Below are positions 28,152 to 36,833 of a DNA stretch of 64,000 nucleotides, piece after piece. The notes under the pieces were generated by a model. The model was not told the DNA's origin. It did not search any database and saw only the letters and a program-made list of their open reading frames with translations. Positions within the stretch are counted from its first letter, which is position 1; the number at the start of each line of letters is the position of its first letter. Location of the stretch: assembly GCF_022554085.1 (NCBI RefSeq), contig NZ_JAKFYR010000006.1:189484-253483 (forward strand). The letters are read 5' to 3'. Source of the stretch: Rhodococcus sp. CH91. GTDB lineage: Bacteria; Actinomycetota; Actinomycetes; Mycobacteriales; Mycobacteriaceae. The translations under genes were made by a program, and so were the position numbers.

Positions 28152-29050
28152 CCCGCGCTCGGATCGACACGGGCGATCGGTTCCTCGCCCGCGGCGAATC
28201 GGCGTACGTTCTCCTCGAGCGTGGGAGCGAAGGTCTCCGTCAGACGGCTGCGGGTATTGGCGATGTGCGGAGTGATCACGGCATTGTCGAGATCCCACAG
28301 GGGGTGACCGTCCGGCAGCGGTTCGGGGTCGGTGACATCCAGTACCGCCCCGGCGATCACACCGTTCCGGAGCGCTTCCACCAGCGCGTCCGTGTCGACG
28401 AGGTTGCCTCGCGCGACGTTCACCAGCCACGCCGTCTCCGGCATCGCCCCGAGGGCTGCGGCGTCGACGAGACGGTCGGTCTCGGCGGTCGCGGGCGCGG
28501 CGACGACGAAGTGATCGGCCAGCGACCACACCTCCGCCGTCCGGTCGGCCGGCAACGTCACCTTCGCCCCGTCCACCGGACGCCCCGACCGGTTGACCGC
28601 GACGACGTCCGCACCGAAGGCCCGCAAGCGGGGGATCATCGCCCGGCCGATGCCGCCGCACCCGACGATCGCGACGGTCGATCCGTGGAGTGTGCGGACC
28701 CGTGGGTCGAGCAGATCCTTGCTCCACCGCTTCGCGGCGATCGACGCGTGGAACTGCCGCAGCCCCACGAGCAGCGCCCCGACCGCGTATTCGGCCACAT
28801 TGTCGGCGTAGACACCGGACGCATTCGCCCACACCCGCCGGTCGTCGATCAGTCCCGCCCGGAAGAACGGCTCGATGCCGGCATAGGTCAGCTGTACCCA
28901 TCGCACCCGATCGGGCAGATCCGGGAACTCCTCGGCGCTTCCGTCCCACACCAGAGCGTCGGCTTCGTCCAGCTCGCAGAGCGTTCCGCCGCCGGCGACG
29001 ATCGCCGCAGCGAGATGGTCGTCGCGGCCGGGTCCGAGATGAATACGCAT
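28145..29050 (-). CDS. D-isomer-specific 2-hydroxyacid dehydrogenase family protein
   Basis: 301-aa NAD(P)-dependent dehydrogenase. The Rossmann motif is VGCGGIGR. The substrate Arg is in VNVARGNLVDTDAL, the Glu in DVTDPEPLPDGHPLW and the catalytic His in ITPHIANT. Substrate unknown. TAGGGT (minus strand, 29057-29062) ends 6 nt before the ATG, suggesting leaderless transcription. Its 3' end overlaps the ArsR gene by 7 nt, tail to tail. Confidence 0.88.
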   Translation of the reverse strand: MRIHLGPGRDDHLAAAIVAGGGTLCELDEADALVWDGSAEEFPDLPDRVRWVQLTYAGIEPFFRAGLIDDRRVWANASGVYADNVAEYAVGALLVGLRQFHASIAAKRWSKDLLDPRVRTLHGSTVAIVGCGGIGRAMIPRLRAFGADVVAVNRSGRPVDGAKVTLPADRTAEVWSLADHFVVAAPATAETDRLVDAAALGAMPETAWLVNVARGNLVDTDALVEALRNGVIAGAVLDVTDPEPLPDGHPLWDLDNAVITPHIANTRSRLTETFAPTLEENVRRFAAGEEPIARVDPSAGY

Positions 29051-29085
29051 GCCGCGACCCTAACCTCGAGGACGCCGCGGCGGGA

Positions 29086-29112
29086 TGTCGAGAATCGTCA
29101 AGCGGTTCCGTC
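29086..29112 (+). promoter_or_regulatory. Candidate ECF42 sigma promoter (TGTCGA-N17-CGTC)
   Basis: TGTCGA at 29086-29091 and CGTC at 29109-29112 are 17 nt apart. They match the -35 and -10 elements that I recall for ECF42 sigma factors. The element lies ahead of the YCII-sigma pair, as expected for autoregulation. Confidence 0.6.
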
Positions 29113-29162
29113 TCCTCCATGAGCGCGGCCACAATGGGCCGTACCGCACAGAGGAGAAGAGC

Positions 29163-29570
29163 ATGGCCAAGTACCTGCTGCTCAAGCACTACCGCGGCGC
29201 CCCGGCCGCGGTGAACGACGTACCCATGGACCAGTGGGAGCCGGACGAGGTCTCCGCTCACATCGGGTTCATGCAGGATTTCGCCGCCCGTCTCGAGAGC
29301 ACCGGCGAGTTCGTCGACGCGCAGGCGCTCTCACCCGAGGGCACCTTCGTCCGGTACGACGGTGAGGGGCGTCCCCCGGTCACCGACGGGCCGTTCCCGG
29401 AGACGAAGGATCTCATCGCCGGGTGGATGGTGATCGACGTCGACAGCTACGACCGGGCCCTGGAACTGGCCGGTGAACTCTCCGCCGCGCCGGGAGCAGG
29501 CGGAAAGCCCATCCACGAATGGCTCGAGATCCGACCGTTCCTCACGGCGCCTCCCACCGTCACGGAGTGA
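29163..29570 (+). CDS. YCII/DGPF-domain protein
   Basis: 135-aa ferredoxin-like fold protein: MAKYLLLKHYRGAP at the start, and DGPFPETKDLIAGWMVIDVDSYDRA carries the DGPF motif. Such proteins are encoded with ECF42 sigma factors; biochemical role unknown. Its stop lies within the region where the sigma gene begins, so the two are coupled. Confidence 0.88.
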   Translation: MAKYLLLKHYRGAPAAVNDVPMDQWEPDEVSAHIGFMQDFAARLESTGEFVDAQALSPEGTFVRYDGEGRPPVTDGPFPETKDLIAGWMVIDVDSYDRALELAGELSAAPGAGGKPIHEWLEIRPFLTAPPTVTE

Positions 29571-29575
29571 GAGCC

Positions 29576-30730
29576 GTGGCGGCAGCTATCGGCGACGAGA
29601 CTCTTCTGCGCACGCTGGTTCCCGCCGTGATCGGCATCCTCGTCCGCCGCGGATCGGATTTCGCGGCGGCCGAGGATGCCGTGCAGGACGCACTCGTCGA
29701 GGCCCTCCGGGTATGGCCCGAGGATCCCCCGCGCGACCCGAAGGGCTGGCTGGTCTCGGTGGCCTGGCGCAGATTCCTCGACACCGTGCGCGCGGACAGC
29801 TCTCGCAGACGCCGCGAGATCCTCGTCGAGGCGGAACCCCGCCCGGGCCCGGCGGGATCGGTGGACGACACGCTGGCCTTGTACTTCCTGTGTGCCCATC
29901 CGTCCCTCACTCCCGCATCGGCCGTCGCGCTGACCCTGCGCGCCGTGGGAGGACTGACCACCAGGCAGATCGCGCAGGCCTATCTCGTCCCGGAAGCGAC
30001 GATGGCCCAGCGCATCAGCCGGGCCAAACGCACGGTCGCGGACGTGCGGCTGGACCGGCCGGGGGACGTGGCCACGGTGCTGCGCGTGCTCTATCTCGTC
30101 TTCAACGAGGGCTATTCGGGCGACGTCGACCTGGCCACCGAGTCCATCCGGCTCACACGCCGGCTGGCTGCGGTGTTCGACCACGAAGAGGTGGCGGGCC
30201 TGCTCGCCTTGATGTTGCTCCACCACGCCCGGCGGGCGGCACGAACCCGGCCGGACGGCAGCCTCGTCCCCCTCGCCGAACAGGACCGCCGGTTGTGGGA
30301 CACGCAGATGATCGGCGAGGGAGTGCAGATTCTCCAGGCCGCGCTCGCCCGCGACAGACTCGGGGAGTTCCAGGCACAGGCGGCCGTGGCCGCGCTGCAC
30401 GCCGACGCACGTACCGCCGAGGAGACCGACTGGGTACAGATCGTCGAGTGGTACGACGAACTGCTCCGGTTCACCGACAACCCGGTCGCTCGTCTCAACC
30501 GCGCTGTCGCCCTCGGTGAGGCGGACGGGCCGCGGGCCGGCCTGGCCGCCCTGGCCGAACTCGATCCCAGCCTGCCCCGCTGCACGGCGGCCGCGGCGTA
30601 TCTCCACGAGCGTGCCGGCGACACGATGACGGCAGCGCGGCTCTATGCCGAGGCCGCGCACCTCGCGACCAGCCTCGCCGAGCGCGAACATCTCGTGCGT
30701 CGGGCCGCACATCTCCACAGCCTGCACTGA
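29576..30730 (+). CDS. ECF42-group RNA polymerase sigma factor
   Basis: 384-aa sigma factor, about twice the size of a minimal ECF. Region 2 is AAEDAVQDALVEALRVWP. Region 4 is LTTRQIAQAYLVPEATMAQRISRAK. A C-terminal ~200-residue helical (TPR-like, DUF6596) domain contains VFNEGYSG and LLLMLLHHARR-type segments. The YCII neighbour and this extension define the ECF42 group. No anti-sigma factor is present. I choose the GTG at 29576, 8 nt after GGAG. A GTG at 29567 overlaps the YCII stop and is the alternative. Confidence 0.88.
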   Translation: MAAAIGDETLLRTLVPAVIGILVRRGSDFAAAEDAVQDALVEALRVWPEDPPRDPKGWLVSVAWRRFLDTVRADSSRRRREILVEAEPRPGPAGSVDDTLALYFLCAHPSLTPASAVALTLRAVGGLTTRQIAQAYLVPEATMAQRISRAKRTVADVRLDRPGDVATVLRVLYLVFNEGYSGDVDLATESIRLTRRLAAVFDHEEVAGLLALMLLHHARRAARTRPDGSLVPLAEQDRRLWDTQMIGEGVQILQAALARDRLGEFQAQAAVAALHADARTAEETDWVQIVEWYDELLRFTDNPVARLNRAVALGEADGPRAGLAALAELDPSLPRCTAAAAYLHERAGDTMTAARLYAEAAHLATSLAEREHLVRRAAHLHSLH

Positions 30731-31049
30731 CCTCCACGGCAAGTACCGGACCACCAGTGGAATGTGACCTCGGACACTTTCGGCGCAGTGGGAATGGATC
30801 GTGCCCCCGTGTCGTTGAGGAGTGTGGATCGGCGCGTCGCGTACGCCCCGGAGCCGATGAAAAACCGCCTTCGTGGAATACCGTCCGGCTGGAGCCACGT
30901 TGCGCACTGTGCCGTGAGGCATCCGGCGCGTCGGTCCACCCTTCTTCTTCGAGCACTTCCTGCCGCTCCCCCGAGCACGGTGCAGCCCTCCCGCCCGGCG
31001 CCAGTACAGTTGCCGATCGTCACAATCGTCAGCGGAACCGGGAGTGGGC
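30731..31049. other. Gap upstream of the MMPL gene
   Basis: About 320 bases. The only element I can support is TACAGT at 31005-31010 as a -10 candidate for the MMPL gene, which would give a 5' leader of about 33 nt. No convincing ORF, RNA or repeat is seen. Confidence 0.35.
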
Positions 31050-33173
31050 ATGAATCGCTGGGCCGAGATCGTGGTCACCAGGAGCCGATGGGTCCTGGCG
31101 ATCGTGTTGCTCGTCGTGCTGTTCGCCGGTGCATGGGGCATCGGCATCTTCGGCAAGCTCGCCGGCACCGGCTACTACGATCCGAACAGCGAGGCCGTCG
31201 AGGTCGAGCAGATCATCTACGAGAACTTCGGGTCACAGGCCGCGGACATCATCGCCCTGTACACCGCGCCCGACGGGCGCACCGTCGACGACATCCGTCC
31301 CGATGTCGAGCGGACCCTCGCAGAGTTCCAGCAGGCCGTCCCCGCAGAGACGATTTCCACCTACTGGACCGCTCCTCCCCCGATGAACCAGCTGCTGCTG
31401 TCGACCGACCAGCGCAGCGTCGCCGCGTCGATCACACTGGGCGCGAATTCCGGCGTCACGACCGCGACCTTCCAGGAGACCCTCGAGCTGCTCGAAGTTC
31501 CCGGTGTCGAATCGCAGTTCGCGGGCAACACCGTCGTGGCCGTCGAATTCACCGACACCCTGGAACACGATCTCATCAGGTCCGAGCTCATCGCCGTCCC
31601 GATCACCCTCGTGCTGCTGGTGTTCATCTTCGGTGGTGTGGTCGCCGCCGCGGTTCCGGTGTTCGTGGGTGTGCTGGCGATCTTCTCGTCCCTGGCCACG
31701 CTGCGCCTGTTGTCCACCTTCACCGACGTGTCCTCGTATGCGCTCAACATCACGTCGCTGATCGGCCTGGGTCTGGCCATCGATTACGGCCTGTTCATCG
31801 TCAGCCGGTACCGGGAGGAACTCGCGGCCGGTTCGGCTGTTCCCGCGGCGGTCAAACGGACGATGTCCACGGCCGGCCACACGGTGATGTTCTCCGCGGC
31901 GCTGTTGATCTGCGCGTTCGCGGGCATGCTGGTCTTCCCGCAGACGGTCCTCCGCTCGCTCGGTCTCGGTGCCATGGCCGCCGTGCTCGGTGCTGCCGTG
32001 CTGTCGCTGACGGCGGTCCCGGCTCTGCTGGCGATGCTCGGTCACCGGATCAACGCGTGGACGTGGGACCGGGAGACCTCGACCCGCAGCGAGGCGCGCG
32101 CCCGGCGTTTCTGGGGCGGCGTCGTGCGCAGGGTCCTGCGTCGCCCGGCCCTGATCGCGATCGTCATCACGGCGGGTCTGCTGGTCATCGCCTCGCCGGT
32201 GGTCAAGGCCGGATTCGGGGAGATCGAGTACACCGCTCTGCCCGAGGACAGTCAGGCCCGCGCAGCCACCCAGACACTGCTCGACGAGTTCCCGAGTACC
32301 GGCAACGGCGCGACACTCGTGCTGCGCGGTGAGGACGGACAGGCACCCGACAGCGCTGCTGTGCGCACGGTGTCCACCGGGGCCGCGAAGGTCGACGGCA
32401 TCTCGCAGACTGTGATCGTCGGACAGGAATCGGACGTCGTGGTTCTGCAGGCTCTCTACGCGCAGGGGGTGGACGGCACCGAACGAGCGAGCGAGATCAC
32501 CGACGAATTGCGGGCCCTGCCGGCACCGGACGGCACCGATCTGCTGGTCGGCGGCGGACGCGCCCTCGTCGACGACGCGAATCAGGCCGTGTCCGATTCA
32601 CTGCCCTGGATGATCGCGATCATGGTGCTCTCCACCCTCGTACTGCTGTTCCTGGCGTTCGGGTCGGTGGCGCTGCCGATCAAGGCCGTCCTCATGGCAG
32701 CGCTGAGCCTGGCCGCAACGTTCGGCGTCCTGACCTGGGTGTTCCAGCTCGGGCACGGCGCTTCGCTGCTGCACGTGGTTCCCGCCGAGATGGAACCGAC
32801 CTTCGTCGTCCTGATCCTCGCGGTGGTGTTCGGCCTGTCCACCGACTACGAGGTGTTCCTCATGTCGCGGATGATGGAGGCCCGCGCGGCCGGGGCGACC
32901 ACGGTCGAGGCGGTCGAGTACGGCATCTCCCGCACCGGACGTGTCGTCACGGCGGCCGCACTGTTGTTGATCGTGGTGACCGGAGCCTTCACCATCTCGG
33001 GCCTGTCGATCATGCGTTTCCTCGGAGTCGGCATGATCGTCGCCCTGATCATCGACGCGACCATCGTGCGCATGCTGCTCGTGCCGTCCCTGGTCAAGCT
33101 CATGGGCGAGGCCAACTGGTGGGCACCGGCATGGATGAAGCGCGTGCACGCGAAGGTCGGCCTGGGGCACTGA
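31050..33173 (+). CDS. MMPL-family RND transporter
   Basis: 707-aa protein with two MMPL halves. Each has one N-terminal helix, a periplasmic domain and a bundle of helices: first bundle about residues 180-330, second about 520-690. The conserved TM4-type motifs are LAIDYGLFIVSRYREEL and LSTDYEVFLMSRMMEA. Members export lipids or other lipophilic compounds using proton flow. Substrate unknown; no lipid synthesis gene is adjacent. The ATG at 31050 follows GGGAG by a few bases; a GTG at 31044 is possible. Confidence 0.92.
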   Translation: MNRWAEIVVTRSRWVLAIVLLVVLFAGAWGIGIFGKLAGTGYYDPNSEAVEVEQIIYENFGSQAADIIALYTAPDGRTVDDIRPDVERTLAEFQQAVPAETISTYWTAPPPMNQLLLSTDQRSVAASITLGANSGVTTATFQETLELLEVPGVESQFAGNTVVAVEFTDTLEHDLIRSELIAVPITLVLLVFIFGGVVAAAVPVFVGVLAIFSSLATLRLLSTFTDVSSYALNITSLIGLGLAIDYGLFIVSRYREELAAGSAVPAAVKRTMSTAGHTVMFSAALLICAFAGMLVFPQTVLRSLGLGAMAAVLGAAVLSLTAVPALLAMLGHRINAWTWDRETSTRSEARARRFWGGVVRRVLRRPALIAIVITAGLLVIASPVVKAGFGEIEYTALPEDSQARAATQTLLDEFPSTGNGATLVLRGEDGQAPDSAAVRTVSTGAAKVDGISQTVIVGQESDVVVLQALYAQGVDGTERASEITDELRALPAPDGTDLLVGGGRALVDDANQAVSDSLPWMIAIMVLSTLVLLFLAFGSVALPIKAVLMAALSLAATFGVLTWVFQLGHGASLLHVVPAEMEPTFVVLILAVVFGLSTDYEVFLMSRMMEARAAGATTVEAVEYGISRTGRVVTAAALLLIVVTGAFTISGLSIMRFLGVGMIVALIIDATIVRMLLVPSLVKLMGEANWWAPAWMKRVHAKVGLGH

Positions 33174-33228
33174 GAGGCCGACGGCCCGGGGCACTGAGAG
33201 GCCGACGGCCCGGGGCACCGTGAGGCCC
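33164..33228. repeat. 24-bp tandem repeat at the MMPL gene end
   Basis: Two exact copies of a 24-bp unit beginning GGGGCACTGAGAGGCCGACG at 33164-33187 and 33188-33211, followed by a decayed third copy from 33212. The MMPL stop codon lies in the first copy. Confidence 0.85.
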
Positions 33229-33234
33229 GGCCGG

Positions 33235-34113
33235 CTACAGCTGCGTGATCGTCGTGGCGACGAGGGGACGAACCGGTTTGGCGACGGCGCCGCAGCTCGC
33301 CGGTCGCGGCGGCAGCTCCGAGGTCTTCACCTCGACCCGCCACGCCCGGCCGTCGCGGTGACGCACGGTCGGTTCGGGCCCGTCCTCCACGCTCACGGCG
33401 TCGACGGTGACGTCGCCGATCGTCTCGCGCACCGCGATCTCGGCGACCTGCCCGGCCGCACTCCAGGTGCTGCGCCCGCGCAAACCGACGGGGTGCACTC
33501 TCCCCCGAGCCGCTTCACGGACAGCAGCGATGCTGCCCTCGGGATCGAGCCGCCCGTAGGTGTAACCGGTGGGGAGCAGGATCATCGACGGCGCGAAACG
33601 ATGCCCTCCGGTGTGTGAACATTCCCAGACGTCCTGTCCGAACTCGGTAGCGAGAGCAGCCGCTACCGGACGACCCAATACTGCGCAGCATCGATCACGT
33701 TTGCCGTGAGCACAGACCAGTGTGATCGGATCCGCCACAGCGGTGCCGATCCCGGGAGCCGGTCCCGCGACCACGCGGGGGACGATGTCGACCAGTTCAC
33801 GGGGATCGGTGATCTCGAGCCGCTCGCACCACGTGTTCTCCGGTTCGGTGCGCGAGAGCAGGACCGTCCGGGTCCGTCGTACCACCTCGCGGCCGGGCCG
33901 CCGGATGAACAGGATGCGCACATCCGCGGCCTGTGCGAGATCCGACAACTCGGCCGCCGGCCCGTCGCCGAGGGCAGTGCCGTCGAGCACGTCGCGACCC
34001 CAGCCCGTCGGCACCTCGAGGCACACGTAGCCCGGGGCCGTCGCAGCGGTGCCGGGCAACGGCTCGTCGAGAGCGGACAGCACGGAACAGGTGGGATCGG
34101 GGGTGGTGGTCAC
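33235..34113 (-). CDS. Sucrase/ferredoxin-like protein
   Basis: 292-aa protein of the Suc_Fer-like, thioredoxin-fold ferredoxin family. The conserved cores are VCAHGKRDRCCAVLGRP and WECSHTGGHRFAPSM, whose Cys and His residues probably hold a 2Fe-2S cluster. Function in actinobacteria unknown. I choose the GTG at 34113 ((M)TTTPDPTCSVLS). The frame is open further upstream. Confidence 0.82.
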   Translation of the reverse strand: MTTTPDPTCSVLSALDEPLPGTAATAPGYVCLEVPTGWGRDVLDGTALGDGPAAELSDLAQAADVRILFIRRPGREVVRRTRTVLLSRTEPENTWCERLEITDPRELVDIVPRVVAGPAPGIGTAVADPITLVCAHGKRDRCCAVLGRPVAAALATEFGQDVWECSHTGGHRFAPSMILLPTGYTYGRLDPEGSIAAVREAARGRVHPVGLRGRSTWSAAGQVAEIAVRETIGDVTVDAVSVEDGPEPTVRHRDGRAWRVEVKTSELPPRPASCGAVAKPVRPLVATTITQL

Positions 34114-34166
34114 GCGGACATTGTGACCCGTCCGCTCCCGGGCGCGATCGGCGCCCTCCGCCCCGG

Positions 34167-34694
34167 TCATGCGCTCCTGCGCAGCCTGCGCAACCCGGCC
34201 TCGCTCCACATCCGCACGAATCCCTGGGACAGATACGCGAAGCTGCCGAGCGCCAGCACCCACTTGGTGAGGCTGACGGCCGAGGTGGCCCGCACCGTCC
34301 TGTCGTCGATGCGGGAACGATGGTCGAGCAGATACAGGCCGACGACGTTCTCGACGTAATCACCTGCGGCGGCGACGACCGGCGCGGTCATCAGGATCCG
34401 ACGGGTGCGGGCGGACAGTGGCCGGTGCTCGTCGAGCGCTCGCGCGCCGGCTCGCAGCGCAACTGCGAAGGTCATCGGATGCACCATGTCCCAGTAGTAG
34501 TGCTTCCGGTAGCGCTCGATCTCGTCGGGCCCGAGATCGTCGAGGATCGTGCGGTACCGCGCGGCGGAGAAGGCGCTCTGGACGGCGCCCACCGTCGCGG
34601 CCGTGGATCCGAGTACCCGGCCGATGTTCACCTGGGACACGATGAAGACGGCGCTCGCGCCGACGAGGAAGCGGTCTGCCCGCGTGAGTGCCAT
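34167..34694 (-). CDS. Membrane-associated protein of unknown function
   Basis: 175-aa protein with a hydrophobic N-terminal helix (FLVGASAVFIVSQVNIG), a central YYWDMVHPMTFAVAL segment and further hydrophobic stretches near 105-125 and 150-165. I do not recognise the family with certainty. TAGCAT (minus strand, 34702-34707) ends 7 nt before the ATG at 34694, so it is probably leaderless. The GTG at 34700 would lie too close to that element. Confidence 0.65.
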   Translation of the reverse strand: MALTRADRFLVGASAVFIVSQVNIGRVLGSTAATVGAVQSAFSAARYRTILDDLGPDEIERYRKHYYWDMVHPMTFAVALRAGARALDEHRPLSARTRRILMTAPVVAAAGDYVENVVGLYLLDHRSRIDDRTVRATSAVSLTKWVLALGSFAYLSQGFVRMWSEAGLRRLRRSA

Positions 34695-34744
34695 GCTCAC
34701 GATGCTAGGGGTACGAATCCACCGAACCCGCGGAAGGGAGACTC

Positions 34745-35893
34745 GTGCAGATCACGGGAGCAGTCCTGGAGGAGATCGGACGCCGACGCCGCTACGGGGA
34801 CACCGTTCCCCTCAGCGTGGAGCTTCTCGAACTGGATCCGCCGGGCCCGGGCGAAGCGCTCGTCGAGATCGAATGCGCCGGGGTGTGCCATTCCGATCTG
34901 TCCGTCGTCGACGGCAACCGGCCGCGACCGGTACCCATGCTCCTCGGACACGAAGCGGCCGGACGCATCGTCGAGCTCGGAGACGACGCCGAAGGATTCT
35001 CGGTCGGCGAGCGGGTGGTCATGACGTTCATGCCGCGCTGCGGAGAGTGCGAAGGCTGCGCGAGCAACGGTGTGCGCCCCTGTATCCCGGGTTCGGCCGC
35101 GAACGCGGCAGGCACGCTGCTGTCGGGCGCGCGGCGACTGCACCGGCACGGAACCGACATCCACCACCATCTGGGTGCCTCGGCTTTCGCAACTCGTGCC
35201 GTCGTCGACACGCGATCCCTCGTCGGGATCGGCGACGACGTACCCGCCGAGGTCGCCGCACTCATGGGGTGTGCCGTACTGACCGGAGGCGGCGCGGTCG
35301 TCAACGCCGCCCGGCCCCGCCCCGGGGACACCCTCGTCGTCGTCGGCCTCGGCGGAGTGGGCATGGCCGCCCTGCTCGTCGCTCTCGCCCACGACGACGT
35401 CACCGTGATTGCAGTGGACACCTCGCCGGACAAACGCGCGACGGCCCGCACACTGGGAGCCGAACACGTCCTGTCGCCGGACGAAGCCGTCGACCGGGGC
35501 GTGAAGGCGAGACTGGTCGTCGAGGCCGCCGGGAGCGTGCCCGCTCTCGGCACGGCGGTCGCGCTCACGGGTCCGGGAGGAACCACGGTGACCGTGGGGC
35601 TTCCCGCACCCGACGCACGGCTGGAGGTGTCACCCGCAGCGCTCGTGGGCGAAGGGCGATCGCTGGTCGGCAGCTATCTCGGTTCCGCCGTGCCGCGGCG
35701 CGACATCCCCCGATTCGTGGACATGTGGCGCGAAGGGCGTCTTCCGGTCGAGCGACTGGTCACCGGCCGTCTCCCGCTGAGCCGGATCAACGAGGCGATG
35801 GACGTCCTGGCGGATGGAGCAGCGCTGCGCCAGATCGTCACCATGGACCGGAGTCCACATCCCCCGTCCACAACGGCGTCTCGGATGTCGTAG
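34745..35893 (+). CDS. Zinc-dependent alcohol dehydrogenase (MDR superfamily)
   Basis: 382-aa medium-chain dehydrogenase. Catalytic zinc ligands are in GVCHSDL and LGHEAAGRI. A structural zinc lobe CGECEGCASNGVRPC has four Cys. The NAD-binding fold is VVGLGGVGMAALL. It resembles mycothiol- or NDMA-dependent class III-like enzymes in layout, but the substrate is not decidable. GTG start after a GGAAGGGAG site. Its last residues are encoded by a 27-bp tandem repeat. Confidence 0.9.
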   Translation: MQITGAVLEEIGRRRRYGDTVPLSVELLELDPPGPGEALVEIECAGVCHSDLSVVDGNRPRPVPMLLGHEAAGRIVELGDDAEGFSVGERVVMTFMPRCGECEGCASNGVRPCIPGSAANAAGTLLSGARRLHRHGTDIHHHLGASAFATRAVVDTRSLVGIGDDVPAEVAALMGCAVLTGGGAVVNAARPRPGDTLVVVGLGGVGMAALLVALAHDDVTVIAVDTSPDKRATARTLGAEHVLSPDEAVDRGVKARLVVEAAGSVPALGTAVALTGPGGTTVTVGLPAPDARLEVSPAALVGEGRSLVGSYLGSAVPRRDIPRFVDMWREGRLPVERLVTGRLPLSRINEAMDVLADGAALRQIVTMDRSPHPPSTTASRMS

Positions 35894-35929
35894 TCCACGA
35901 CGGCGTCTCAGATGTCGTAGTCCACGACG
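35866..35929. repeat. 27-bp tandem repeat at the adh/exonuclease III junction
   Basis: Two 27-bp units at 35866-35892 and 35893-35919, beginning GTCCACAACGGCGTCTC and GTCCACGACGGCGTCTC, differing at two positions. A 10-bp start of a third copy follows. The unit holds the 3' end of the exonuclease III gene; its duplication extends the alcohol dehydrogenase reading frame to a stop at 35891-35893. Confidence 0.85.
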
Positions 35930-36822
35930 ACCGGCGCGTGATCGCTGATCCTCCGGTCCGGCGCCGGATCCCGGTCGGTCCCCGCAGAGACCGCGGTCCG
36001 GGCCAGTCGCGGGGTGGCGAGGTGGTAGTCGATCCGCCAGCCGGAATCGGCGGCGAAGGAATCCCCCAGCCACGACCACCACGAATAGGGGCCGTCCACC
36101 TCGGGATGGTGCCGGCGGACGACATCGACGAGGGTGCGCGGCGACAGCAGCGAATCGAACCACGCGCGTTCTTCGGGGAGGAACCCCTCGGCCTGATTGC
36201 GTCGCCGCCAGTTGCGTACGTCGTAGCGGGTGTGCGCGACGTTGAAGTCGCCCATCACCAGGAACTCCCGGCCCCGGGCGCGTGCCGCGAGGCGCGACCG
36301 CGTCAACTGGCGGGCGAAGGCGGACAGGAAACGCATCTTGCGCTGATAGCGGATCCCGCCGTCCGGTTCGTCACGCATGCGACCGGGCTTCTGGAGGTGC
36401 GCAGGAAGCCCGCCCTTCGGCAGGTACAGCGACGCGACGGTGACCGGCGCATCGGCGAGATCCACCTCCAGATACCGGCCCTCGTGGGCGAATTCGGACA
36501 GTCCCCGTGCCAGCGGTCCCCGGTCGAACTCGATCCGGTCGACGTGTTCGTCACCGGGCAGTCGCAGCAGAGCGGTGCCGCTCCAGGTGCGCACGGCCGC
36601 GGGCTCGTGGAGTGTCAGGATCCCGACGCCGTTGCGGCCCGGAAGAACGCCCTCCTCGTAGGCGAGGTGGTACTTGCCGAACACACCGGCAGGAATGGCC
36701 GGGGCAGGAGCGCGTACCTCCTGCAAGGCCACCACGTCCGGATTACGCTCGCGCAGCCAGTCCTCGAATCCACGTCGCTGGGCCGCACGAATTCCGTTGA
36801 TGTTGAAACTCGCGATCCGCAC
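35908..36822 (-). CDS. Exodeoxyribonuclease III (AP endonuclease family), copy 2
   Basis: 304-aa paralogue of the 13804-14607 gene. Motifs: RIASFNINGIRAAQ, VVALQEVRAPA, LYLPKGGLP, VMGDFNVAHTRYD and RRISDHAPVVVDYDI. The (M)RIASFNINGIR start from the GTG at 36822 is chosen. TAGACT (minus strand, 36831-36836) ends 8 nt upstream and overlaps the stop codon of the next gene upstream, suggesting a separate leaderless promoter. Confidence 0.88.
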   Translation of the reverse strand: MRIASFNINGIRAAQRRGFEDWLRERNPDVVALQEVRAPAPAIPAGVFGKYHLAYEEGVLPGRNGVGILTLHEPAAVRTWSGTALLRLPGDEHVDRIEFDRGPLARGLSEFAHEGRYLEVDLADAPVTVASLYLPKGGLPAHLQKPGRMRDEPDGGIRYQRKMRFLSAFARQLTRSRLAARARGREFLVMGDFNVAHTRYDVRNWRRRNQAEGFLPEERAWFDSLLSPRTLVDVVRRHHPEVDGPYSWWSWLGDSFAADSGWRIDYHLATPRLARTAVSAGTDRDPAPDRRISDHAPVVVDYDI

Positions 36823-36833
36823 GATCGTCCAGT

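Noticed and set aside
30731-31049. Small ORFs in the gap before the MMPL gene
   Set aside because: None has a convincing ribosome-binding site or recognisable sequence.
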